From: Afipia carboxidovorans OM5
Lineage (GTDB): Bacteria; Pseudomonadota; Alphaproteobacteria; Rhizobiales; Xanthobacteraceae
Assembly (NCBI RefSeq): GCF_000218565.1
Contig: NC_015684.1
Coordinates: forward strand, 2,046,001-2,110,000
DNA length: 64,000 nucleotides
Direction: 5' to 3'
The notes under the pieces were generated by a model. That model had not been told where the DNA came from. It searched no databases and was given only the letters and a program-made list of their open reading frames with translations. Shown piece by piece: positions 33,657 to 43,157 of this stretch (its first letter is position 1; the number at the start of each line of letters is the position of its first letter). Position numbers and translations under genes: made by a program.

Positions 33657-35027
33657 TCAGCCGACTCCCAGCGCCTTGAGCTTGCGATGCAGCGCCGAGC
33701 GCTCCATGCCGACGAATTCCGCCGTGCGCGAGATGTTACCGGAAAAGCGGCTGATCTGCGCAATCAGATAGTCGCGCTCGAACACCTCGCGGGCCTCGCG
33801 CAACGACAGCCCCATGATGTGCTCGCCGTTGACGCCGGTCGGCATCGCCGGGATCATCGAGCCGACGTCCTGCGGCAGCATGTCCGCGGTGATGGTCGCT
33901 TCCGGATCGCCGCCGGCCAAAATCATCACGCGCTCGATATTGTTGCGCAACTGGCGGACGTTGCCCGGCCAGACATGCGATTGCAGCACCGCCATCGCGT
34001 CCTCGCCGATCCGGCGCTTCGGCAGGCCGGTCGTGCTCGAAATCTGGTCCATGAAGTAATCGACGAGTTCGGGGATATCCTCGCGCCGCTCCGACAGCGG
34101 CGGCACCCGGATCGGCACCACCGAGAGCCGATGGTAGAGATCCTCGCGGAAGCGCCCTTCCGCAATCTCCGCTTCGAGATTGCGCGAGGTGGACGAAATG
34201 ATCCGCACATCGACGTTGACCTTGTTGGTGCCGCCGGCGCGCTGGAAGGTCTGATCGACCAGCACGCGCAGAATCTTGTTCTGCGTCTCGCGCGGCATAT
34301 CGGCGATTTCATCGATAAAGAGCGTGCCGCCATGCGCCTCTTCAAGCGCGCCCGCCTTGCGGCCGGTCTCGCCATCGGCGAGCTCGACGCCGAACAGTTC
34401 GACCTCCATGCGCTCTGGCGTAATCGTTGCGGCGTTGATGACGACAAACGGCCCGCCTGCGCGGCTCGACAGATTATGCAGCGTGCGCGCGACAAGCTCC
34501 TTACCCGCACCCGACGGCCCGACGATGAGAATGCGGCTGTTGGCCTTGCCGGCGCGGTCGATGGTCTGGCGCAACTGGTTCATGCACGGCGATTTTCCGA
34601 CCAGCGTGTTCGAAGCCGGTGCAAGCTGTTTTAGCTCGCGCACCTCGCGCTTCAGCCGTGAGTTCTCCAGCGCGCGGGTGGCAACCAGCACGAGACGATC
34701 CGCCTTGAACGGCTTCTCGATGAAGTCGTAGGCGCCGCGCTTGATCGCAGCGACGGCGGTTTCGATGTTGCCATGGCCGGAGATCATCACGACCGGAACA
34801 TCGGCATGATCCTTCTTGATCTGTTCAAGAAGCTGCAGCCCGTCGAGCTTGCTGCCCTGCATCCAGATATCGAGGAAGATCAGGTTCGGCCGGCGCGTCG
34901 CGATCTCCGCAAGTGCGGAGTCGCTGTCGCGCGCCGTGCGGGTCTTGTAGCCCTCGTCATCGAGAATACCGGCGACGAGGTCGCGGATGTCGGCTTCGTC
35001 GTCAACGATCAGAATGTCATTCGCCAT
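33657..35027 (-). CDS. ntrX: Response regulator NtrX (no GAFTGA loop)
   Basis: 456 residues. Receiver domain with phospho-acceptor D53 (FLDIWMQG), AAA+ domain with Walker A VGPSGAGKELVAR (about 169-181) and DEI-type Walker B (TLFIDEIADMP), and a C-terminal Fis helix-turn-helix ending GMERSALHRKLKALGVG. The sigma-54 contact loop GAFTGA is replaced by VELADGETGRKAGA, so it probably does not activate sigma-54 promoters. It pairs with NtrY in nitrogen, redox and envelope control. The start overlaps the ntrY end by 11 nt. Confidence 0.94.
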   Translation of the reverse strand: MANDILIVDDEADIRDLVAGILDDEGYKTRTARDSDSALAEIATRRPNLIFLDIWMQGSKLDGLQLLEQIKKDHADVPVVMISGHGNIETAVAAIKRGAYDFIEKPFKADRLVLVATRALENSRLKREVRELKQLAPASNTLVGKSPCMNQLRQTIDRAGKANSRILIVGPSGAGKELVARTLHNLSSRAGGPFVVINAATITPERMEVELFGVELADGETGRKAGALEEAHGGTLFIDEIADMPRETQNKILRVLVDQTFQRAGGTNKVNVDVRIISSTSRNLEAEIAEGRFREDLYHRLSVVPIRVPPLSERREDIPELVDYFMDQISSTTGLPKRRIGEDAMAVLQSHVWPGNVRQLRNNIERVMILAGGDPEATITADMLPQDVGSMIPAMPTGVNGEHIMGLSLREAREVFERDYLIAQISRFSGNISRTAEFVGMERSALHRKLKALGVG

Positions 35028-37293
35028 GGCTTACTTCCGCTTCCGTATTTTGTGGCGTGTCGCTGGTCTTCACGTCGCTGTCTTTCGGGCGACCGGAGAC
35101 GGCAAAGCGTAGCCGCACCCATGCGCCCCTCTGCCCCGGCTTGATGTTCGAGGCGTCGTTCAATTCGATCTTGCCGCCATGATCCTCGAGCACGCGGCCG
35201 ACGATCGCGAGACCAAGGCCGGTGCCCTTTTCGCGGGTCGTGACGTAAGGCTCGAGAAGCCGCGCGCGGCTTTCCTTGGGCAGGCCGATGCCGTTATCGA
35301 CCACGTCGATCAGCACGTCATCGCCGTCCCGCGCGGCGGTGACTTCAATGCGCCCCTTGCCAAGTTCGTCCGGCGGCACCGCGCCGATCGCTTCCGTGGC
35401 GTTCTTGATGATGTTGGTCAGCGCCTGCGAAATCAGCCGGCGGTCGAAATTCGCCCGCATCGGGTCCTGCTTGATGTCGGCCTCGATCTCGATGTCGGGA
35501 TGGCCGACGCGCATCAGGAACACCGCCTGCCGCACGGTGTCGGCGACGTCCTCGCCCTCGAACACCGGCTTCGGCATCCGCGCGAACTTCGAGAATTCAT
35601 CCACCATGCGGCGGATGTCATCGACCTGACGCACGATGGTGTCGGTGCACTGGTCGAAAATCGCACGATCCTCTGTGATGGTCTTGCCGAATTTACGGCG
35701 GATGCGCTCGGCCGAGAGCTGGATCGGGGTCAGCGGATTCTTGATCTCGTGGGCGATACGGCGCGCGACGTCGGCCCACGCCGAGGTGCGCTGTGCGGAG
35801 ACAAGTTCGGTGATGTCGTCGAGCGTGATGATGTAGCCTTCCTGCGCCTGCCCCGACTGCTCGCCGGTGATGCGGACGGAGAGATTGCGCGCGATGCCCG
35901 CGCGGTTGATCTCGATTTCACCCTGCAGCAGGCGGTGTGAGCCGCTTTTCGCGCTCTCCATCAACTCGTTGAGTTCGGGTACCACATCCGAGAGCGGATG
36001 GTCGATCGCCTCCGTCTCGACGAGCCCGATCAGCTTTTCTGCCGAGCGGTTGAGAATGCCGATGATGCCGTTGCCATCGACCCCGATGATGCCCGCGCTT
36101 GCCGACGACAACACCGCCTCGATGAAGCGGCGGCGGCTGTCGATCATGTTGCTGGCACTGACGAGTTCGTCGCGCTGGGTGCGCAACTCCTGCGTCATCT
36201 TGTTGAAGGTCTCACCGAGATTGGCGAGGTCGCCCTCGGACTTGATCACCGGCACCTGAACGTGCAGGTCGCCGGTCGAGACGAGGTTCGCCGCGCTCAT
36301 CAGCCGCCGGATCGGCGCCACGAGGCGGTTGGAGAAATTGAGGCCGATCAGCACCGCCGACATCAAGACCGAGAGCGCGATCACGGTGAACATCAGCGCA
36401 AACGCGACCTGAATGCCGAGCTTGCGCGATTCCAGCTCGCTGTATTCGGCGACGCTCGCCTGGGTCTGGCGCAATTGCCCCACCACGCGCGGATCGAGGA
36501 GCCGCGCGACATAGAGGAATGTATCCTGAAACGCGCGCAGCCGGATCACGGCGGCGACGTAGTTCTGCTGGATGAACACGCCGATCTGCGGATCGTCCTC
36601 ATTGACGTTGGCGAGGAAGTCCGGAGCCGGCGTGGTGAAGCTCTGGGCAACGCCGTTCGCAGTCGTCTCGAGGACGTTGCTGTCCTTGTCGATAATCATC
36701 GCGCCCGGCAGGTCGCGCGCCTTGGCGTTTTGCGTCAGCACCGCACGAAAGCTCTGGCGGTCCTGGTCCCATAGTGGGCGCGCGTTGGCGAGGTCGTTCG
36801 CCATGCCGAGCACATCACCACGGATCAGTTGTGCATGCTCGTAGAGATAGGCATTGGCGATGGTCAGCGAGTTCTCGATCACGGCCTTGGTCGGGCCCGA
36901 GAACAGCCGGTCGAGGCCGCGGTCGAGCGTGACGTTGGCGACGATCGACACCAGCACCGCCGGCAGCACCGCGATCACCGAGAACAGGGCAACGATCTGG
37001 ACGTGCAGCCGGGCGGCCGCCCGGCCCCGCCGCCGTGCCTGGATCACCAGCCAGATTTCCCGCCCGATGATCAGGAGCAACAGCAGGATGGTGCCGGCAT
37101 TGATCAGCAGGAAGGTGATGACCACCGAATGGGTGGGCACGATCGGGGTGAGCCCGGTCAGCACCACGAAGGTCAGGCAGGCAGAGATCAGCGCCAGGGC
37201 AACGGCGATCGGCATCAGGAGCCGGCGCAGCCGCTTGCCCCGCGGTTCAGCGATAGGAGGTTCGATCGAGGCCGAAGTCTCTAAAGCGGTCAT
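35017..37293 (-). CDS. ntrY: Sensor histidine kinase NtrY
   Basis: 758 residues from ATG 37293 (frame open to 37353). Three N-terminal membrane helices, a ~190-residue periplasmic sensor region, a fourth helix (ALMFTVIALSVLMSAVLIGL) and a HAMP domain. Then a PAS domain, the phospho-histidine in ARRIAHEIKNPLTP, and the ATPase motifs VVDNGIGLP and TTREKGTGLGLAIV. It phosphorylates NtrX. There are 163 bp between it and ntrC upstream, so a separate promoter is possible. Confidence 0.94.
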   Translation of the reverse strand: MTALETSASIEPPIAEPRGKRLRRLLMPIAVALALISACLTFVVLTGLTPIVPTHSVVITFLLINAGTILLLLLIIGREIWLVIQARRRGRAAARLHVQIVALFSVIAVLPAVLVSIVANVTLDRGLDRLFSGPTKAVIENSLTIANAYLYEHAQLIRGDVLGMANDLANARPLWDQDRQSFRAVLTQNAKARDLPGAMIIDKDSNVLETTANGVAQSFTTPAPDFLANVNEDDPQIGVFIQQNYVAAVIRLRAFQDTFLYVARLLDPRVVGQLRQTQASVAEYSELESRKLGIQVAFALMFTVIALSVLMSAVLIGLNFSNRLVAPIRRLMSAANLVSTGDLHVQVPVIKSEGDLANLGETFNKMTQELRTQRDELVSASNMIDSRRRFIEAVLSSASAGIIGVDGNGIIGILNRSAEKLIGLVETEAIDHPLSDVVPELNELMESAKSGSHRLLQGEIEINRAGIARNLSVRITGEQSGQAQEGYIITLDDITELVSAQRTSAWADVARRIAHEIKNPLTPIQLSAERIRRKFGKTITEDRAIFDQCTDTIVRQVDDIRRMVDEFSKFARMPKPVFEGEDVADTVRQAVFLMRVGHPDIEIEADIKQDPMRANFDRRLISQALTNIIKNATEAIGAVPPDELGKGRIEVTAARDGDDVLIDVVDNGIGLPKESRARLLEPYVTTREKGTGLGLAIVGRVLEDHGGKIELNDASNIKPGQRGAWVRLRFAVSGRPKDSDVKTSDTPQNTEAEVSHGE

Positions 37294-37456
37294 GCCTTGG
37301 GGGTGTGAGAGAAGCGGCGAGATGCGGCAGAACCGCATCACTGGTGCATTCATATCACAATGTTGCCGAATTGCGACAATTCCTAGGCGCGATCAAAGCC
37401 ACCGCGCCTCTATCCAACGGCAATTGCTTCGCGCGGCTCTTGGCCGCTAGAGACCG

Positions 37457-38899
37457 CTAGCCTGACCGATAAACCTGGATGTCGAGGTCGCGGACCTTCT
37501 TGCGAAGCGTGTTGCGGTTCAGCCCCAGAAGGTCGGCGGCCCGAATCTGGTTGCCGCGGGTTGCCACCAGCGCGGCGGTGAGCAGCGGCGCCTCGATCTC
37601 ACGCAGGATGCGGTGATAGAGGCCGGGCGGCGGCAGCGCATTCGGAAAGCCCGCGAAATACGATGCGAGGTAGCTCTCGACCGCGCCTGACAGGTTTTCC
37701 ACCTTCTGCGGTGTTCCGCCGGTCGACGCACCCGCGGTTGCGGAAGCGAGTTCGCCCTCGATGACCGACGCGGTGATGATGTCCTGCGGGTACAGCGCCG
37801 CAAGACGACGGGCGAGGTTCTCCAGTTCGCGGACGTTGCCCGGCCAGCGATGCTGCTTCAGCCGCTCCAGCGCCTGTGCGTCGAGCTTCTTCAGCGGCAG
37901 GCCGTCCTTCTCCGCCAGCGCGAAGAAGTGGCGAACGAGATCGGGAAGGTCCTCGATCCGTTCACGTAGTGGTGGAAGTCTGAGCGGCACGACATTGAGA
38001 CGGAAGAATAAATCTTCACGGAACAGGCCCTGCTGGATCAGCACCCGCAGGTCCTTGTTCGAGGCTGCGACGATGCGCACGTCGGTCTTGATCGGCGTGC
38101 GGCCACCGACCGTGGTGTACTCGCCCTGCTGCAGCACGCGCAGAAGCCGGGTCTGCGCCTCCATCGGCATGTCGCCGATCTCGTCGAGAAACAGCGTGCC
38201 GCCTTCCGCCTGCTCGAAGCGGCCGGTGGCGCGGGTGTTGGCGCCGGTGAAGGCGCCGCGCTCGTGGCCGAACAGTTCGGATTCGATCAGGTCGCGCGGG
38301 ATCGCCGCCATGTTGATGGCAACGAACGGCCCGTTCCGCCGCTTGCCGTAATCGTGCAGCGCACGGGCAACGAGCTCCTTGCCGGTGCCGGACTCGCCCG
38401 TGATCATTACGGTGAGGTCGGTCTGCATCAGCCGCGCCAGCACGCGGTAGATCTCCTGCATCGCCGCCGAGCGGCCGACCAGCGGAATGGCGTCGAACTC
38501 GCCCTCATCGGCGCCCCCCGCCGGGCGCTCCTTTGGTTCCGCCAACGCGCGGCCAACGATCGTAATCAGCTCCTTCAGGTCGAAGGGCTTCGGCAGATAT
38601 TCGTAGGCGCCGCGCTCGGAGGCGCGGATCGCGGTCATGAACGTGTTCTGCGCGCTCATGACGATGACCGGCAGGTTCGGCCGCAGCTTCTTGATCCGCG
38701 GCAGCAGGTCGAAGGCATTTTCGTCGGGCATCACCACGTCGGTGATGATGAGATCGCCCTCGCCCTGCGAGACCCAGCGCCACAGCGTGGCGGCGTTGCC
38801 GGTCAGGCGGACCTCGTATCCGGCGCGGATCAGCGCCTGATTGAGTACGGTGCGGATCGCGGTGTCGTCGTCGGCGACGAGAATGCTACCTGTCGGCAT
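37457..38899 (-). CDS. ntrC: Nitrogen regulator NtrC (sigma-54 activator)
   Basis: 480 residues. Receiver D54 (IITDVVMPDE), AAA+ Walker A TGESGTGKELVAR, an intact GAFTGA (ELFGHERGAFTGANTRATGR), Walker B GGTLFLDEIGDMP and a Fis helix-turn-helix (RGNQIRAADLLGLNRNTLRK). Full length for the family. It activates sigma-54 promoters of nitrogen-scavenging genes when phosphorylated by NtrB. It starts 9 bp after the ntrB stop, in the dusB-ntrB-ntrC operon. Confidence 0.96.
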   Translation of the reverse strand: MPTGSILVADDDTAIRTVLNQALIRAGYEVRLTGNAATLWRWVSQGEGDLIITDVVMPDENAFDLLPRIKKLRPNLPVIVMSAQNTFMTAIRASERGAYEYLPKPFDLKELITIVGRALAEPKERPAGGADEGEFDAIPLVGRSAAMQEIYRVLARLMQTDLTVMITGESGTGKELVARALHDYGKRRNGPFVAINMAAIPRDLIESELFGHERGAFTGANTRATGRFEQAEGGTLFLDEIGDMPMEAQTRLLRVLQQGEYTTVGGRTPIKTDVRIVAASNKDLRVLIQQGLFREDLFFRLNVVPLRLPPLRERIEDLPDLVRHFFALAEKDGLPLKKLDAQALERLKQHRWPGNVRELENLARRLAALYPQDIITASVIEGELASATAGASTGGTPQKVENLSGAVESYLASYFAGFPNALPPPGLYHRILREIEAPLLTAALVATRGNQIRAADLLGLNRNTLRKKVRDLDIQVYRSG

Positions 38900-38908
38900 G
38901 GCATGTCC

Positions 38909-40066
38909 TCATGTGCTGTCGCGCGTGGAGGCCGTTCCCGGTTCGGCTTCACCGTCGTGTGCGGGTGGAGGTGGATTGAACATCGGCAGCAGCACGCGAA
39001 AGACCGTTTTGCGTGGCTGCGATTCACATTCGATGATGCCGCCGTGATCGCCGATGATCTTGGCAACCAGCGCAAGGCCGAGCCCGCTGCCGGTCGGCTT
39101 CGTCGTCACGAACGGATCGAACAAATTGGGAAGAAGATCGTCCGGTACGCCGGGGCCGTTGTCGCGCACGCAGAACTCGAGCGGCAGCGATACTCGTGTG
39201 GCCTGACCCGGCACCGACAGACGCACGCCGGGGCGGAAGGCGGTGGTCAGCACGATCTCGGGATCATCAATAGTTACAACCGCTTCTGCAGCGTTTTTCA
39301 CCAGATTGAGGAAGACCTGGACCAACTGATCACGGTTTGCGAGCACCGGCGGCAGCGAGGGGTCATAATCCTCGACGAAGCGCACGTTGCGGGCAAAGCC
39401 CGACTGCGCAAGCCGCTTCACATGATCGAGCACCGAATGGATATTGACCGGCCCGCGCGCAACCGGGCGCTCATCGCCGAACACCTCCATGCGATCGACC
39501 AGCGTGACGATACGGTCGGCCTCCTCGCAGATCAGCCGCGTCAGCGCACGATCCTCGGGCGTTGCCACCTGCTCCAACAATTGCGCGGCGCCGCGAATGC
39601 CCGACAGCGGATTCTTGATTTCGTGGGCCAGCATCGCGGCCAGCGCTGTGACCGAGCGCGCGGCACTGCGGTGGGTCAACTGGCGATCCATCTTGTCGGC
39701 AATGCTGCGGCCCTGCAGCATGACGACGATATGGCCCGGCCGCTCCGGCAAGGGCGCGGCGTGGATATCGACCTGGCGGTCGACGCCGATCCGTGGTGTC
39801 GAGAGATCGACCTTGTATTCGTTGACGGCGTTGCCGCTACGGCGGACCTGATCGATCAACCCGAGTAGCGGGCTTCCGAACGGGATGAAATCTTTCAGCG
39901 CCTGCCGCTTGAGGTGCTGCACCGAGGTCTCGAAAAACGCCTCCGCCGCCATATTGGCATCGGCAACCCGGCCGTCCGGCGCAATCAGCATCACCGGATT
40001 CGGCAGCGCGTTCAGGATCGCGTCATTGGCCGCCTCGATGGTGCTTCGCGCCGGAGTGAGCGTCAT
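38909..40066 (-). CDS. ntrB: Nitrogen sensor kinase NtrB
   Basis: 385 residues, soluble. PAS domain about 15-125 (LPNPVMLIAPDGRVADANMA), phospho-histidine H148 in AMLAHEIKNPLSGIRG, ATPase motifs NLVKNAAEAV, DNGPGVPDDLL and TTKPTGSGLGLALVAK. It senses nitrogen status through PII proteins and sets NtrC phosphorylation. ATG 40066 overlaps the dusB stop by 4 nt (ATGA), so it is coupled to dusB. Confidence 0.96.
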   Translation of the reverse strand: MTLTPARSTIEAANDAILNALPNPVMLIAPDGRVADANMAAEAFFETSVQHLKRQALKDFIPFGSPLLGLIDQVRRSGNAVNEYKVDLSTPRIGVDRQVDIHAAPLPERPGHIVVMLQGRSIADKMDRQLTHRSAARSVTALAAMLAHEIKNPLSGIRGAAQLLEQVATPEDRALTRLICEEADRIVTLVDRMEVFGDERPVARGPVNIHSVLDHVKRLAQSGFARNVRFVEDYDPSLPPVLANRDQLVQVFLNLVKNAAEAVVTIDDPEIVLTTAFRPGVRLSVPGQATRVSLPLEFCVRDNGPGVPDDLLPNLFDPFVTTKPTGSGLGLALVAKIIGDHGGIIECESQPRKTVFRVLLPMFNPPPPAHDGEAEPGTASTRDST

Positions 40067-41094
40067 GCGGCAGCACTCCCCGCGAAAGCCTCGAACGCTT
40101 CGCCGAGCAAGCCGTGCACTTCCTCAGGCCGCTCGCTGGTGAGGATCTTGCCGCGCCACGCCTTGAGCGCAGCGGCCCCTGCTCCCGCCGTCTGCTCGGC
40201 GGCCTCAAGCCCCCAGCCGAGATGCTTGCGCGCGTGGCGAAGGCCGATGCGCGCGCCGTAATGGGAGAGGATGTCGTCGTAGAGCGTACGCAAATAGCCA
40301 AGCTGCACATCGAGCGCCGGGTCGGTTTCGGAAGCGCCACCCGCGAGGCGCCGTCCGATCTGCCCCGGCAGCCATGGTCGTCCCTGCGCGCCACGGCCAA
40401 TCATCACCGCGTCGGCACCGGAGGCCGCAAGCGCCTCGACAGCATCGTCATAAGTCGCAATATCACCGTTGACGACAAGCGGTATGCGGATTGCTTCACG
40501 TACTGCGCGAACAGCCTGCCAGTCCGCCTCGCCCTTGTAGAACTGGCAGCGAGTGCGGCCATGCACCGTCACCATGCGGATGCCGGCGACCTCAGAACGG
40601 CGCGCAAGCTCCGGCGCATTCAGCGAGGCATGGTCCCAGCCGAGTCGCATCTTCAGCGTCACCGGCACCTTCACGGCTGCGATCGTCGCCTCGATCAACG
40701 CCATCGCGTGATCGAGATCGCGCATCAGTGCCGAGCCGGATTGCCCGCCGGTGACGTGCCGCGCCGGGCAGCCCATGTTGATGTCGATGATATCGGCGCC
40801 GCCGCCCTCGGCAATGCGCGCACCCTCCGCCATCCATTTCGTCTCACAGCCCGCAAGCTGCACGACATGCGGCCCGACGCCCGACGCCTCGCAGCGCAGG
40901 ACTGACATCGGCCGGCCGCGGGCAAGATCGTCGCTCGCGGTCATCTCGGAGACGACAAGGCCCGCACCGAGGCGGGCCGCAACGCGCCGGAGCGGCGCAT
41001 CGGTGATGCCCGACATCGGCGCAAGCAGCACGCGATTGGCGATATCGATATCGCCGATCCGGAATCCCGCCGTCTGGGACACGTTTTCGCTCAC
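40063..41094 (-). CDS. dusB: tRNA-dihydrouridine synthase DusB
   Basis: 343 residues. FMN-dependent TIM barrel that reduces uridine in the tRNA D-loop. Motifs: LLAPMSGITDAPLRR at the N-terminus, DINMGCPARHVTGGQSGSAL with the catalytic cysteine, KMRLGWD, TVHGRTRCQFYKGEADW and NGDIATYDDA. The start codon is GTG 41094. It is the first gene of the ntr operon, the classical nifR3 position. A near-palindrome, atctgc-ct-gcagat (41156-41169), lies in the 230-bp divergent gap with ispDF; no function is known. Confidence 0.94.
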   Translation of the reverse strand: MSENVSQTAGFRIGDIDIANRVLLAPMSGITDAPLRRVAARLGAGLVVSEMTASDDLARGRPMSVLRCEASGVGPHVVQLAGCETKWMAEGARIAEGGGADIIDINMGCPARHVTGGQSGSALMRDLDHAMALIEATIAAVKVPVTLKMRLGWDHASLNAPELARRSEVAGIRMVTVHGRTRCQFYKGEADWQAVRAVREAIRIPLVVNGDIATYDDAVEALAASGADAVMIGRGAQGRPWLPGQIGRRLAGGASETDPALDVQLGYLRTLYDDILSHYGARIGLRHARKHLGWGLEAAEQTAGAGAAALKAWRGKILTSERPEEVHGLLGEAFEAFAGSAAA

Positions 41095-41323
41095 TGTCGT
41101 GCTCGTCCGCCTGAAAGCCTGTTGAGTGTCCGCATATTAAATAGGCAAAACACCGATCTGCCTGCAGATTAGACAAATCCGCTAAAAGCACAAGTGCAGC
41201 GCAGCATTTTCAGACGGTAATCGGCGGAACTGCCTCTCCATCCCCAGCGGGACCAGAATCCTGCCGAATCCGCCTCCGCTTGTGATAATGAGCGCGCGGA
41301 TTTCCATTTTCGTTGCGAGTTCA

Positions 41324-42529
41324 ATGCCCTCTTCCAAACGAGCAGCCGCCATCATTGTTGCCGGCGGACGCGGGCTCCGCGCCGGAGCCGGCAGCCCCAA
41401 GCAATATCGGACGCTGGGCGGCCAGAGCGTGCTGGCCCGCGCCATGGCCCCGTTCTGCACCCATCCCGGCATCTCAGCGGTTCAGCCGGTGCGCCATGCT
41501 GACGACGCCACGCTGTTTGCCGAGGCGACGCGCGGCCTCACCTTTCGCCCCGCTGTCAGCGGCGGCGCGACGCGCCAGCAGTCGGTGCGCGCCGGGCTCG
41601 AGGCGCTCGCGGCCGATGCGCCGGACGTCGTGCTGATCCACGACGCCGCGCGCGCTTTCATCACCCAGGATGTCATCTCGCGCGCGATCGACACCGCGCT
41701 TACGACCGGCGCAGCCATTCCCGTGATCGCGGTCAACGACACCGTGAAGCGCGTGGGCGACACCGGGCTCGTGGAAGATACGCCGAACCGTGCAGTGCTG
41801 CGCATCGCACAGACCCCCCAGGCGTTCGCGTTCGATACGATACTTGAGGCGCATCGCCGTGCCGCACGCGAGGGCCGCGACGATTTCACCGATGATTCCG
41901 CGCTTGCCGAATGGGCAGGATTGACGGTCGCAACCTTTCAAGGCGATGCTGCCAACATGAAATTGACGACACCTGAAGACTTCTCCCGCGAGGAAATCCG
42001 CCTTGCCGCAGCGCTTGGCGATGTCCGCACCGGCACCGGCTACGATGTGCATGCTTTCGGCGACGGCGACCATCTGTGGCTGTGCGGCGTGAAGGTACCG
42101 TTCCATCGCGGCTTCCTCGCTCACTCCGACGGCGACGTCGGCCTGCACGCGCTGGTCGACGCCATTCTCGGCGCGCTGGCGGATGGTGATATCGGCTCGC
42201 ACTTCCCGCCGAGCGATCCGAAGTGGAAGGGCGCGGCATCCGACCAGTTCCTGATCTATGCCGTCGACCTCGTGAAGCAGCGCGGCGGGCGCATCGCGCA
42301 TCTCGAAGTCACGCTGATCTGCGAAGCGCCGAAGGTCGGCCCCTTGCGCGAGACCATGCGCACCAGGATTGCCGAGATCACCGGCCTGCCGGTATCACGC
42401 ATTGCGGTGAAGGCGACGACCAGCGAGCGGCTCGGCTTCACCGGCCGCCAGGAAGGCATCGCGGCCACCGCCGCCGCCACCATCCGCCTGCCGTGGGCGG
42501 ATGCCGACGATCTCTCCGGGAGCAACTGA
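41324..42529 (+). CDS. ispDF: Bifunctional IspD/IspF (MEP-pathway isoprenoid enzymes)
   Basis: 401 residues from ATG 41324; ATG 41288 and GTG 41282 are also in frame. The N-terminal IspD domain (AAIIVAGGRGLRAG, SPKQYR, HDAARAF) makes CDP-methylerythritol. The C-terminal IspF domain (VRTGTGYDVHAFG with metal-binding D and H, GFLAHSDGDVGLHALVDAI, KATTSERLGFTGRQEG) makes the cyclodiphosphate. The IspD-IspF fusion is standard in alphaproteobacteria. Divergent from the dusB-ntr operon; cinA follows by 1 bp. Confidence 0.95.
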   Translation: MPSSKRAAAIIVAGGRGLRAGAGSPKQYRTLGGQSVLARAMAPFCTHPGISAVQPVRHADDATLFAEATRGLTFRPAVSGGATRQQSVRAGLEALAADAPDVVLIHDAARAFITQDVISRAIDTALTTGAAIPVIAVNDTVKRVGDTGLVEDTPNRAVLRIAQTPQAFAFDTILEAHRRAAREGRDDFTDDSALAEWAGLTVATFQGDAANMKLTTPEDFSREEIRLAAALGDVRTGTGYDVHAFGDGDHLWLCGVKVPFHRGFLAHSDGDVGLHALVDAILGALADGDIGSHFPPSDPKWKGAASDQFLIYAVDLVKQRGGRIAHLEVTLICEAPKVGPLRETMRTRIAEITGLPVSRIAVKATTSERLGFTGRQEGIAATAAATIRLPWADADDLSGSN

Positions 42530-42530
42530 T

Positions 42531-43157
42531 ATGAGCGACAGCGCCACACGGGCGTTGTCCCGCTCCCTCCTCGATCTCTGCCGGATGCGCAAACTCAAGA
42601 TCGCGACCGCCGAGTCCTGCACCGGCGGTCTCGTCGCCGCGGCACTGACCGAAGTGCCCGGCTCCTCCGATGTTGTCGATCGCGGCTTCGTCACCTACTC
42701 CAACGAAGCCAAGCACACCATGATCGGCGTCGAAAAGGCGAAGCTCGACACCTTCGGCGCTGTCAGCAAGGAAGTCGCGATCGCGATGGCGTTCGGCGCG
42801 CTCGAACATGCCGATGTCGATCTCGCCGTTGCCATCACCGGCATTGCCGGGCCCGGCGGCGCGACGCGGGGTAAGCCGGTCGGCCTTGTGCACTTCGCGG
42901 TCGCGGCTCGCGACGGGCGCATCATCCATCGCGAACAGCGCTTCGGCGCCATCGGGCGCGAGAACGTCCGGCAGAAGTCCGTGATCGAAGCTTTGAAAAT
43001 GCTGACGGAGATGGCGCGCGGGCCGAAGACGCCGGTCAAACGCGCGCGCGCGGCGCCCCATAGACTGCATCCGCGCGCTTCTCGAAAGCCGACGCGAACT
43101 TCTGGAAAGCGGCGTCAAACATCGCGCCCATCAAAACCGCGAGCATCCGACTCTTGA
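42531..43157 (+). CDS. CinA-family nicotinamide-nucleotide amidohydrolase
   Basis: 208 residues from ATG 42531; the stand-alone C-terminal CinA domain (KIATAESCTGGLVAAALTEVPGSS; SNEAKHTMIGV; AITGIAGPGGATRGKPVGLV). It deamidates NMN in NAD recycling; the N-terminal COG1058 domain is absent. The last ~42 residues, after ARGPKTPVKRARA, are extremely basic and lie antisense to the 3' end of the convergent Coq10-like gene (overlap 43036-43157). That tail is probably an accidental extension caused by loss of an earlier stop. Confidence 0.88.
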   Translation: MSDSATRALSRSLLDLCRMRKLKIATAESCTGGLVAAALTEVPGSSDVVDRGFVTYSNEAKHTMIGVEKAKLDTFGAVSKEVAIAMAFGALEHADVDLAVAITGIAGPGGATRGKPVGLVHFAVAARDGRIIHREQRFGAIGRENVRQKSVIEALKMLTEMARGPKTPVKRARAAPHRLHPRASRKPTRTSGKRRQTSRPSKPRASDS

